Assembly (NCBI GenBank): GCA_016210825.1
Contig: JACQTM010000288.1
Coordinates: 1-5,314 of the forward strand
Origin: Hyphomicrobiales bacterium
Lineage (GTDB): Bacteria > Pseudomonadota > Alphaproteobacteria > Rhizobiales > Xanthobacteraceae
Reading direction: 5' to 3'
Length of the DNA: 5,314 bases
The position numbers were made by a program, and so were the translations under genes. How positions within the stretch are numbered: the first letter of the stretch is position 1; each line of letters starts with the position of its first letter. Below are positions 1 through 5,314 of this stretch, piece after piece. A model generated the notes under the pieces. It had not been told where the DNA came from and made no database searches. It saw only the letters and a list, made by a program, of their open reading frames with translations.

Positions 1-545
1 CCCATACGCAACGCTTCGGCGAAGTTCGTCGCCCCGACCGGCATGATCATGAATTCGTGAAAGTGTCCCGGCTTGTCGGCATGCACGCCGCCATTGACGA
101 TGTTCATCATCGGCACCGGCAATGTGCGGGCAGCGGTGCCGCCGACATAGCGGTAGAGCGGCAGGTGGTTTGCTGCGGCTGCGGCCTTTGCCACGGCCAG
201 CGAAACGCCAAGAATGGCGTTGGCGCCGAGCCTCCCCTTGTTAGCTGTGCCATCGAGCGCAATTAGCGTCTCGTCGATTTTGGCCTGTCCCTCGGCCTCC
301 ATGCCGCCAACGGCGTCGAAAATCTCGCCCTCGACCGCGGCCACGGCCTTGCGCACGCCTTTGCCGAGATAGCGCGCCTTGTCGCCGTCGCGCAGCTCCA
401 CCGCCTCGTGCGCACCCGTGGAGGCGCCTGAGGGTACCGCGGCGCGGCCGCGCGAGCCGTCGGCGAGAACCACGTCGACCTCGACGGTCGGGTTGCCGCG
501 GCTGTCGAGGATTTCACGGCCGATGATGTCGGTGATGGCGGTCAT
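1..545 (-). CDS. eno: Enolase (phosphopyruvate hydratase), N-terminal part, cut by the window edge
   Basis: Enolase converts 2-phosphoglycerate to phosphoenolpyruvate in glycolysis and gluconeogenesis; it is a cytosolic Mg-dependent enzyme of about 425-430 residues. Reading from the ATG at 545-543 gives 181 residues before the left edge, with no stop. The N-terminus has the family block IIGREILDSRGNPTVEVD (about residues 7-24), the mobile catalytic loop PSGASTGAHEAVELRDGD (38-55), the LGANAILGVSLA segment (106-117) and the NGGxHAD block (151-157), with conserved His155 and Glu164. The start is the usual one for alphaproteobacterial enolases (MTAI...DIIG), although no strong Shine-Dalgarno sequence is visible. 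Oddity: residues 158-163 depart from consensus, and His163 (codon at 57-59) sits where the family has a substrate-binding Gln. The catalytic Glu and Lys of the barrel domain and the remaining metal ligands lie outside the window, so activity cannot be judged. The gene is divergent from queF. Confidence 0.97.
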   Translation of the reverse strand, partial: MTAITDIIGREILDSRGNPTVEVDVVLADGSRGRAAVPSGASTGAHEAVELRDGDKARYLGKGVRKAVAAVEGEIFDAVGGMEAEGQAKIDETLIALDGTANKGRLGANAILGVSLAVAKAAAAANHLPLYRYVGGTAARTLPVPMMNIVNGGVHADKPGHFHEFMIMPVGATNFAEALRM

Positions 546-757
546 GATGGGCTTGGCGGGCTCTGGCCGCTTCTACAGGATCGGCAATACCCTTGTCATG
601 CCCCGGCCCCACTTGTCATGCCCCGCGAAAGCCGGGCATCCAGTATCCGAAGGCATGCGATAATCGCCTAGCCCACGGGTACTGTATCGTTCGCCGGTGT
701 TCACCATCGGGCTGATCTTCGGCCGGACCCGTTGCGGACGATGACAGGATTGATTGA
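546..757. promoter_or_regulatory. Divergent eno/queF intergenic region
   Basis: This 212-base spacer separates two divergently transcribed genes and so must hold both promoters. The only hexamer resembling a sigma-70 -10 box on the plus strand is GATAAT at 659-664, but nothing at the right distance upstream resembles TTGACA. TTGTCA occurs at 593-598 and 613-618, too far away and inside the repeat element. AGGA at 746-749 is a plausible ribosome binding site for queF, eight bases before its ATG. A small inverted repeat GCGAT-A-ATCGC lies at 657-667. No riboswitch fold or coding potential was recognised. The regulatory role is inferred from position only. Confidence 0.35.
592..640. repeat. REP-like palindromic intergenic element with a short direct repeat
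   Basis: The 13-mer CTTGTCATGCCCC occurs at 592-604 and again at 612-624, a 20-base spacing. The second copy leads into a hairpin: ATGCCC (618-623) pairs with GGGCAT (634-639). Inside this is one C-C mismatch (624/633), two further G-C pairs and a GAAA loop (627-630). The form GTCATGCCC...GCGAAAGC...GGGCATCCAGTA matches, from memory, the small dispersed intergenic palindromes common in Bradyrhizobium-type and other alphaproteobacterial genomes. There is no T-run on either side, so an intrinsic terminator is unlikely. The first copy may be a truncated second element. Confidence 0.7.
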
Positions 758-1210
758 ATGGCAAAGAAAACGCTCCAGCTTGGCCGCCCGCACCCCATTC
801 CCGCCTCGCCAAAGGTGGCGGTGCTTGACCGCGTACCTAATCCGCATCCGGGCACGAATTATGTCGCGCGCTTCATCGTACCGGAATTCACAACGCTCTG
901 CCCAATCACCGGCCAGCCGGACTTCGCCCATCTGGTGATCGACTACGTGCCGGCGAGGTACCTCGTGGAATCGAAATCATTGAAGCTTTATCTCGCGAGC
1001 TTCCGCGAGCATGGTGCCTTTCACGAAGATTGCACGGTTGCAATCGGCAAGAAACTCGTTTCACTACTTAAGCCAAAGTGGATGCGCATTGGCGGTTACT
1101 GGTTTCCGCGCGGCGGAATTCCAATCGACGTGTTCTGGCAGTCAGGGAAATTGCCTAAGGACGTTTGGTTGCCGGACCAGGGCGTCGCGCCTTATCGCGG
1201 TCGGGGTTAG
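758..1210 (+). CDS. queF: NADPH-dependent 7-cyano-7-deazaguanine (preQ0) reductase, QueF type I
   Basis: QueF reduces the nitrile of preQ0 to the aminomethyl group of preQ1 using NADPH, a step in making queuosine for the tRNA wobble position; the enzyme is cytosolic. The 150-residue product is the short single-domain (type I, Bacillus-like) form built on the tunnelling fold. Visible motifs are nucleophile Cys48 in TLCPITGQPDFA, general acid Asp55 seven residues later, the QueF signature ESKSLKLY at 71-78 that binds NADPH, and Glu90 in the FHEDC block, which recognises the substrate. These match B. subtilis Cys55, Asp62 and Glu97 with a constant offset of seven. The start is supported by AGGA at 746-749 and by the family-like N-terminus. 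It is the only plus-strand gene here and ends one base before the stop of the convergent transporter gene. No other queuosine gene is in the window. Confidence 0.96.
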   Translation: MAKKTLQLGRPHPIPASPKVAVLDRVPNPHPGTNYVARFIVPEFTTLCPITGQPDFAHLVIDYVPARYLVESKSLKLYLASFREHGAFHEDCTVAIGKKLVSLLKPKWMRIGGYWFPRGGIPIDVFWQSGKLPKDVWLPDQGVAPYRGRG

Positions 1211-1211
1211 G

Positions 1212-2564
1212 TCACAGCACAAAAGGCACAAACGCAGCCGCTATAATGCCGGCCGGTACCACATAGCGCAGCAGTATACGGAGAACGATCGCTTTCGTAT
1301 GCGGCATTGCCAATTCCTTGGCAAGGAACGCTTCTGGCAGCACCCAACCGGTAAGAATGGCGAGGCTTAGACCTCCAATAGGCAGCATAAGATTCGACGT
1401 CAGATAGTCGAGCACATCGTAAATCGTCGCCGTATCCAAACCGGGAATGGCAGCAAGCGGATAGACGTTCCTCCACAGGTTGAAGGATAGTACGGTGCCA
1501 AGTCCAAGCACAAAACAAGCGATCGTAGCGATGGCAGTAGCGATTGCACGCGAGCATCGTCCCTGGCGCATCAGCAGCGCGACTGGCATTTCCAACAGTG
1601 ATATTGCGGAAACAAGGCCCGCGATCGCCAGCAGAAGAAAGAAGGCGGCGGAAGCAGCCGTGCCGAAAGGCATGTGTCCGAACGCAAGCGGTAGGGTAAC
1701 GAACATTAGACCCGGGCCACTCGAGGGATCGAGACCCTCTGCGAAAACGATCGGAAAAACGGCAAATCCGGCCACTAGGGAGATTGCAGTGTCGCCGATG
1801 ATTGTTGCGATGGCAACCTCCCAGAGGTCAATGTCATATTCTGCATACGCCGCATAAACGATCATCACGCCAAGGCCGACGCCGATTGAAAAAAAACCGA
1901 GACCAAGCGCTTCGAGCGCCACTCGCGGTGTGAACATTCCGGCGTCAAATGCAAACATAAAATATAAAGTTTTTTCCGCGTCACCTTCGGCAATTGAATA
2001 GATGGCCAGGACTACGATCAAAACAGCCAATACGGGCATCAGCACCTTGGCGGCCAATTCGATTCCCCGCGCGACCCCACGCGCGACGATGAATGCTGAA
2101 ATGCCCAGAAAGAGTGCCTGATAGAATGCCATGCGCAGCGGCGCCGCCATCAGACTATCGAACCGCATTTGCGCAGTTTCAGCGGTTGGCATCAATTCGG
2201 GCCGCAGTGCTTCGACCGCATATGCGATCGCCCAGCCGCCGATCACGGCGTAAAAACTGAGGATCAAAAAAGAACTAACAACCCCGATCCAACCGATCAA
2301 CGACCAGAGCGGGCTCGCACCATTGGCCAATGCGACGTTACGAATGCTTACGGCAGCGTCGCCGCGTCCTCGGCGCCCGATGGCGAATTCGACCAGCAAT
2401 AATGGTACGACGATGAGGACGATGCCGGCGAGATAGAACAACACAAATACGCCGCCGCCATTGGCGCCGGCTTCGTAGGGGAATTTCCAGATGCTGCCGA
2501 GCCCAACAGCCGAGCCGACTGTTGCCAGAATGAATCCAAGGCGGCCGGACCAATGCTCGGCCAT
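1212..2564 (-). CDS. Neurotransmitter:sodium symporter (NSS/SNF, LeuT-fold) family transporter with divergent ion sites
   Basis: This is a 450-residue inner-membrane protein of the NSS family (LeuT, MhsT and SERT relatives), which usually brings in amino acids with sodium. By eye it has 11 hydrophobic segments, near residues 9-30, 38-62, 87-120, 147-162, 172-192, 215-240, 248-275, 300-332, 337-361, 383-412 and 425-449. TM1 carries the signature GSAVGLGSIWKFPY (17-30) followed by NGGG; TM8 has AGLVSAISLLE; TM10 has a DVLDYL motif. Hand alignment to LeuT places Ser24 at Asn27, Lys27 at Arg30, Leu222 at Gln250, Ser226 at Thr254 and Val318 at Thr354; Ser319 keeps Ser355 and Asp386 keeps Asp404. 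The substrate cannot be predicted. The ATG at 2564 is fixed by an in-frame TGA directly upstream, which is also the kdsA stop; kdsA ends six bases before, so translation is probably coupled. The reading frame is intact. Confidence 0.93.
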   Translation of the reverse strand: MAEHWSGRLGFILATVGSAVGLGSIWKFPYEAGANGGGVFVLFYLAGIVLIVVPLLLVEFAIGRRGRGDAAVSIRNVALANGASPLWSLIGWIGVVSSFLILSFYAVIGGWAIAYAVEALRPELMPTAETAQMRFDSLMAAPLRMAFYQALFLGISAFIVARGVARGIELAAKVLMPVLAVLIVVLAIYSIAEGDAEKTLYFMFAFDAGMFTPRVALEALGLGFFSIGVGLGVMIVYAAYAEYDIDLWEVAIATIIGDTAISLVAGFAVFPIVFAEGLDPSSGPGLMFVTLPLAFGHMPFGTAASAAFFLLLAIAGLVSAISLLEMPVALLMRQGRCSRAIATAIATIACFVLGLGTVLSFNLWRNVYPLAAIPGLDTATIYDVLDYLTSNLMLPIGGLSLAILTGWVLPEAFLAKELAMPHTKAIVLRILLRYVVPAGIIAAAFVPFVL

Positions 2565-2570
2565 TCCCGA

Positions 2571-3425
2571 TCACATAGCCCTGCGTTTGGCGAGGCCGTC
2601 AAAATCCTTCAGCTCTCGGAGCAGACCTTCCATGTCCCTTAACGGTACCATGTTCGGTCCGTCCGACGGCGCTTTAGCGGGGTCCTGGTGGGTCTCGATG
2701 AAAACGCCGGCGACGCCGACAGCGACCGCTGCACGCGCGAGCACCGGTACAAATTCGCGTTCTCCGCCGGACGACGTTCCTTGACCGCCTGGCTGTTGCA
2801 CCGAATGGGTGGCGTCAAAGATGATAGGTGCACCAGTCTCGCGCGCAAGGATGGGAAGCGCCCGCATGTCGGATACGAGAGTGTTATAGCCGAAGGAGAC
2901 GCCGCGCTCGGTGACCAGCACGTTGGGGTTGCCCGTGCCGGTTATCTTAGCAACCACGTTGACCATATCCCAGGGCGCAAGGAATTGACCCTTCTTGACG
3001 TTGACGACACGGCCAGTCTTTGCGGCGGCTATGAGCAAATCGGTTTGTCGACAAAGGAATGCCGGAATTTGCAAAACATCAACGGCGTTGCCAATACGCG
3101 CGCATTGGCTGGATTCATGAACATCGGTAAGGACCGGAACGTTCAGGCTTTCGCGGATCTCGGCAAAAATCGGAAGCGCATCGTCGAGACCGATACCACG
3201 TGGGCTATTTACGCTTGTGCGGTTGGCCTTATCGAAGGAAGTCTTATAGATAAACCCGACACCGACGCGGGTCGTAATCTCCTTGAGCGCGGCAGCCATC
3301 TCAAGCGCATGGGCGCGGCTTTCGAGCGCACATGGACCGGCAATAAGCGCGAATGGCAGCGCATTGCCGAGGTGTACATCACCCACGGACACAGTCGCTT
3401 GCGCGCAAGGTTCGATTTTACCCAT
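2571..3425 (-). CDS. kdsA: 3-deoxy-8-phosphooctulonate synthase (Kdo-8-phosphate synthase), metal-dependent class
   Basis: KdsA condenses phosphoenolpyruvate with arabinose 5-phosphate to give Kdo-8-phosphate, the precursor of the Kdo sugar linking lipid A to the lipopolysaccharide core; it is a cytosolic (beta/alpha)8 barrel. The 284 residues are full length for the family. Motifs in order are IAGPCALES (28-36), KTSFDKANRTS (61-71), LTDVHE (99-104), PAFLCRQTDL (121-130), VNVKKGQFLAPWDM (141-154), FDATHS (203-208), the SGG loop (219-221) and FIETHQDP (242-249). Cys32, His207, Glu244 and Asp255 match the metal ligands Cys11, His185, Glu222 and Asp233 of the Aquifex enzyme. The enzyme therefore belongs to the metal-dependent class, not the E. 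coli type with Asn in place of Cys. An in-frame TGA four codons upstream fixes the start at 3425. The gene lies 59 bases after the VOC gene and six before the transporter gene. Confidence 0.97.
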   Translation of the reverse strand: MGKIEPCAQATVSVGDVHLGNALPFALIAGPCALESRAHALEMAAALKEITTRVGVGFIYKTSFDKANRTSVNSPRGIGLDDALPIFAEIRESLNVPVLTDVHESSQCARIGNAVDVLQIPAFLCRQTDLLIAAAKTGRVVNVKKGQFLAPWDMVNVVAKITGTGNPNVLVTERGVSFGYNTLVSDMRALPILARETGAPIIFDATHSVQQPGGQGTSSGGEREFVPVLARAAVAVGVAGVFIETHQDPAKAPSDGPNMVPLRDMEGLLRELKDFDGLAKRRAM

Positions 3426-3469
3426 GCGATAATCTCAAGGCCCGGACCATGACGGCATGAAATGCTCCG

Positions 3470-3483
3470 GTCAACAGCTTGAC
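3470..3483. repeat. Short inverted repeat just after the VOC gene stop
   Basis: GTCAA (3470-3474) and TTGAC (3479-3483) form a perfect 5-base inverted repeat around a 4-base centre, two bases beyond the VOC stop codon in the 59-base gap before kdsA. No T-run follows on the minus strand, so it does not look like an intrinsic terminator. It could be a weak mRNA hairpin, a protein-binding site or chance. Confidence 0.25.
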
Positions 3484-3484
3484 G

Positions 3485-4348
3485 TTAGCCAGCTTCGAAA
3501 ACAATCGTTGCGCCATGCGCTGCGTTGGGACCGACGACGAGGCGGTTCATTCGCGTTTGTGAAACAACTTCCGACCTTCGCAGCATAGCCGCGGCCGTAT
3601 TAATATCGCCCACCAAGAGTCGCACAACAGCAAGTCGCGCGCCGTTGGTCACATCCGGGGCAGTGACACCGAAATGGGTTTCGAAAGCTCCGGGATCCAT
3701 CACCTGGATCTCACCTCGGCGCGTCTTCACAGTAACGCCGCTCGATGAAGATTGCAGTTCACGCTCTCCAGCGAAAGCGGATAGAAAAATGTGATGGTCA
3801 GCAGGATTTTCAGCGACGATCACAACACCTCCGATGCTTTTCGCCGTATTTGGGTGCTTCTGAAACGCCGGATTCCAGAAGTTTTCCGGGAAATGTTGCT
3901 GGCATACGGCGAAACCGATGTTGGGAGCAATATCGTCGCGGGCGAATACGAGCGAAAATGCGACCTTTACCGCTGAGCCGTCGGGACGTTTACCCTCGCG
4001 CTCGAAACGCAGTATGTCGGAAGCGGCGATGTGATTAGCTTGAAAAGCATGGGCGTCTGCCGAAACGCCACTGCTTTCGAGAATCAGCAGCGAAAAGCCC
4101 TCGCCGCGTTTGAGAAATCGCTCGTTAAATTTACCGAACAGCAATGAGAATCCGTCTGATCCAAGCTTTTCTGGCTCCGCAACAGCTAGGATTTCAATGA
4201 AAAATCCGGAAAATTGGATAAGCCGGTTGTGCGTGCCCCAGGCGTGACGATTGCGCGCCCCGACAGTAAAGCCAAGCCGCGAATAGAATTCACCGGCGGC
4301 ATCGAGATCGTGCACCGCATGAACGATATGATCGAGTCCACGAGACAT
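3485..4348 (-). CDS. VOC superfamily protein, glyoxalase-like (Glyoxalase_3 type)
   Basis: A 287-residue, probably cytosolic protein of the vicinal oxygen chelate superfamily, whose members include glyoxalases, extradiol dioxygenases and resistance proteins. The N-terminus SRGLDHIVHAVHDLDAAGEFYSRLGF is the typical opening beta-alpha-beta unit. His7 is the likely first metal ligand and Glu52 in FFIEILAV lies at a usual ligand position. The RHAWGTHNRLIQF stretch (34-46) fits the Glyoxalase_3 domain, which extends to about residue 165 and ends in a CQQHFPENFWNP-like segment. From about residue 171 a second half (SIGGVVIVAEN...) looks like a further, more diverged VOC-type repeat. The frame is open to an ATG at 4432, but the extra 28 residues are not family-like, and the domain begins directly after the ATG at 4348; AAGGA lies 13 bases upstream of it, rather far. 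The substrate is unknown. It is 59 bases upstream of kdsA, and this pairing is familiar in Hyphomicrobiales (from memory). Confidence 0.88.
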   Translation of the reverse strand: MSRGLDHIVHAVHDLDAAGEFYSRLGFTVGARNRHAWGTHNRLIQFSGFFIEILAVAEPEKLGSDGFSLLFGKFNERFLKRGEGFSLLILESSGVSADAHAFQANHIAASDILRFEREGKRPDGSAVKVAFSLVFARDDIAPNIGFAVCQQHFPENFWNPAFQKHPNTAKSIGGVVIVAENPADHHIFLSAFAGERELQSSSSGVTVKTRRGEIQVMDPGAFETHFGVTAPDVTNGARLAVVRLLVGDINTAAAMLRRSEVVSQTRMNRLVVGPNAAHGATIVFEAG

Positions 4349-4417
4349 GAGTGTGGTGAAATCCTTGCGTCGAGAAGATTTGCACAAAGAAAATAATCCG
4401 AGCAAGGGTAATGCCCG

Positions 4418-4430
4418 GTCACGCCGTGAC
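4418..4430. promoter_or_regulatory. Palindrome upstream of the VOC gene, possible operator
   Basis: GTCACG (4418-4423) and CGTGAC (4425-4430) are perfect 6-base arms around a single C, located 70 bases before the chosen VOC start in the 131-base gap after the EAL gene. On the minus strand it lies between TTGATT and CATTAC, a 17-base spacing that could be a poor sigma-70 promoter. Such a near-uninterrupted dyad suits a dimeric regulator better than a terminator, and no T-run follows it. The role is inferred only. Confidence 0.3.
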
Positions 4431-4445
4431 AATCAACCCTCGATG

Positions 4446-4469
4446 AAAACAAAAAACTTCGCGGGAAAG
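4446..4469 (-). terminator. Weak candidate intrinsic terminator after the EAL gene
   Basis: Reading the minus strand after the EAL stop, a short stem CTTT/GAAG (4457-4460 with 4466-4469, one G-T wobble) is followed directly by TTTTTTGTTTT (4456-4446). The T-run is convincing but the stem is only three or four pairs. A second possible stem, GCTGC (4473-4477) with GCAGC (4490-4494), overlaps the stop codon. Either could help end transcription of the EAL gene before the VOC gene. Confidence 0.25.
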
Positions 4470-4479
4470 AGGGCTGCCT

Positions 4480-5314
4480 TTAGCGAGATGCAGCTAACTT
4501 TAGCGTTGGCTTTCGACGGCGTCCGATGATCTCGGCGTAACTCTCGATGGGCTCGGCTGCCCCGTAGTAGAAGCCCTGGATTTCATCGCAGCCCTCACGT
4601 GCCAGGAATGCCAACTGTTTCTCGTTCTCGACACCCTCCGCGAGGATAGGCAGGTTAAGGCCGCGACCAAGTCCGATGACCGCACGCACGATTGCCGCCG
4701 ATTGCGCGTTGCGCTCGACATTGGAAATGAAGGCTTGGTCGATCTTGATCCTGTCGAAGGGGAACGATTGCAGGTATGACAGCGACGAATAGCCGGTACC
4801 GAAATCATCCATCGATATCTGCACCCCGAGCCCTTTGAGGCGCCGCAGTGTGGTGAGTGCCCGCGAATGGTCTCCAATAAGAACGCTTTCGGTAATTTCC
4901 AGATCGAGCCGCATCGGCGACAAACCGGTCTCGAGTAGGATGGTATGAACGAGCGTTGTTAAATCGCCCTGGCAGAACTGCATGGGCGAGAGATTTATGG
5001 CTATCCGCAATGGTTTCGACCAGGATGCAGCCTCGCGACACGCCTCGCGCAAGATCCATTCACCGAGCGCGTGAATAAGGCCGCTCTCCTCTGCGACCGG
5101 AATGAACTTGGCGGGCGACACAAGACCGCGCGTCAGGCTTTCCCATCGCACAAGCGCCTCGAAGCCGACAATCTCGCCACCCATGCGAGCTTGCGGTTGA
5201 TAGTGAAGTATGAATTCCTTGCGTTCGATCGCGAGCCGCAAGTCCTGCTGCAACGCGCGACGCTCGCGTAGCCGCATATCAAGATCGGCGGCGAAATAGC
5301 GAATTGTTCCGCGG
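4480..5314 (-). CDS. C-terminal part of a GGDEF-EAL protein: cyclic-di-GMP phosphodiesterase domain
   Basis: EAL domains hydrolyse cyclic-di-GMP to pGpG and so control the switch between motility and biofilm growth. The frame is open to the right edge and gives 277 residues. The first twelve (RGTIRYFAADLD) resemble the end of a GGDEF domain, so the ATG at 5277 is probably an internal Met in the GGDEF-EAL linker and not the start. Numbering from that Met, the EAL domain (about 10-250) keeps the full catalytic set: Glu40-Ala-Leu, Asn95 in NLSPMQF, Glu127 in LEITES, Asp157-Asp158 in DDFGTGYSSL, Lys178 in KID, Glu214 in AEGVEN and Gln234 in EIQGFYYG. An active phosphodiesterase is therefore expected. 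Whether the GGDEF part is active, and what sensor or membrane region precedes it, cannot be seen. It ends with TAA, 131 bases before the VOC start. Confidence 0.95.
   Translation of the reverse strand, partial: RGTIRYFAADLDMRLRERRALQQDLRLAIERKEFILHYQPQARMGGEIVGFEALVRWESLTRGLVSPAKFIPVAEESGLIHALGEWILREACREAASWSKPLRIAINLSPMQFCQGDLTTLVHTILLETGLSPMRLDLEITESVLIGDHSRALTTLRRLKGLGVQISMDDFGTGYSSLSYLQSFPFDRIKIDQAFISNVERNAQSAAIVRAVIGLGRGLNLPILAEGVENEKQLAFLAREGCDEIQGFYYGAAEPIESYAEIIGRRRKPTLKLAASR

Noticed and set aside
618..639. The hairpin in the eno/queF spacer as an intrinsic terminator.
   Set aside because: No T-run follows on either strand and both flanking genes start here, so nothing needs terminating; it fits a REP-like repeat better.
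659..664. GATAAT as the queF -10 box.
   Set aside because: No acceptable -35 hexamer lies 15-19 bases upstream, and the hexamer falls within a small inverted repeat; it is mentioned only as a weak possibility in the intergenic entry.
546..757. A preQ1 riboswitch upstream of queF.
   Set aside because: I could not find the small hairpin followed by an A-rich tail overlapping the ribosome binding site that such riboswitches show.
2688..3452. A 254-codon open frame on the plus strand, opposite kdsA.
   Set aside because: It lies almost wholly antisense to a clear kdsA, shows no recognisable domain, and its composition fits a shadow of high-GC coding on the other strand.
4349..4432. A 28-residue N-terminal extension of the VOC protein, starting at the ATG at 4432.
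   Set aside because: The extension is not family-like, and the VOC fold begins directly after the ATG at 4348. The longer start remains possible but is less likely.
5275..5277. ATG at 5277 as the true start of a stand-alone EAL protein.
   Set aside because: The frame stays open to the window edge and the residues upstream look like the end of a GGDEF domain, so this is most likely an internal Met.

Overview
This 5.3 kb window looks like chromosomal DNA from an alphaproteobacterium, probably of the order Hyphomicrobiales (Rhizobiales). The evidence is a moderately high GC content, an enolase N-terminus and a metal-type KdsA close to those I know from that group, a Glyoxalase_3-type VOC protein next to kdsA, and a dispersed palindromic repeat of the kind common in Bradyrhizobium relatives. 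The order-level placement is an inference from memory, not a search result.

Layout, left to right. (1) Positions 1-545, minus strand: the first 181 residues of enolase (eno), running off the left edge. (2) Positions 546-757: the divergent spacer between eno and queF, holding a REP-like palindromic element. (3) Positions 758-1210, plus strand: queF, the NADPH-dependent preQ0 reductase of queuosine synthesis, and the only plus-strand gene. (4) Positions 1212-2564, minus: a neurotransmitter:sodium symporter (NSS/SNF) family transporter, meeting queF stop to stop with one base between them. (5) Positions 2571-3425, minus: kdsA, 3-deoxy-8-phosphooctulonate synthase, six bases upstream of the transporter. 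(6) Positions 3485-4348, minus: a VOC/glyoxalase-like protein. (7) Positions 4480-5314, minus: the C-terminal part of a GGDEF-EAL cyclic-di-GMP protein whose start lies beyond the right edge.

VOC, kdsA and the transporter could be one minus-strand transcription unit, since the gaps are 59 and 6 bases. Only kdsA has a firm pathway role there (Kdo for lipopolysaccharide). From memory, kdsA and eno are often close together in this group. Here the transporter and the oppositely oriented queF lie between them, which suggests a rearrangement or insertion.

I see no CRISPR array, tRNA, rRNA, insertion sequence, phage gene or defence system, and no convincing new multi-gene system. The observations most worth checking are at residue level: a cluster of substitutions in the enolase substrate-binding loop, including His in place of a near-invariant Gln, and several changed residues at the sodium and substrate sites of the NSS transporter.
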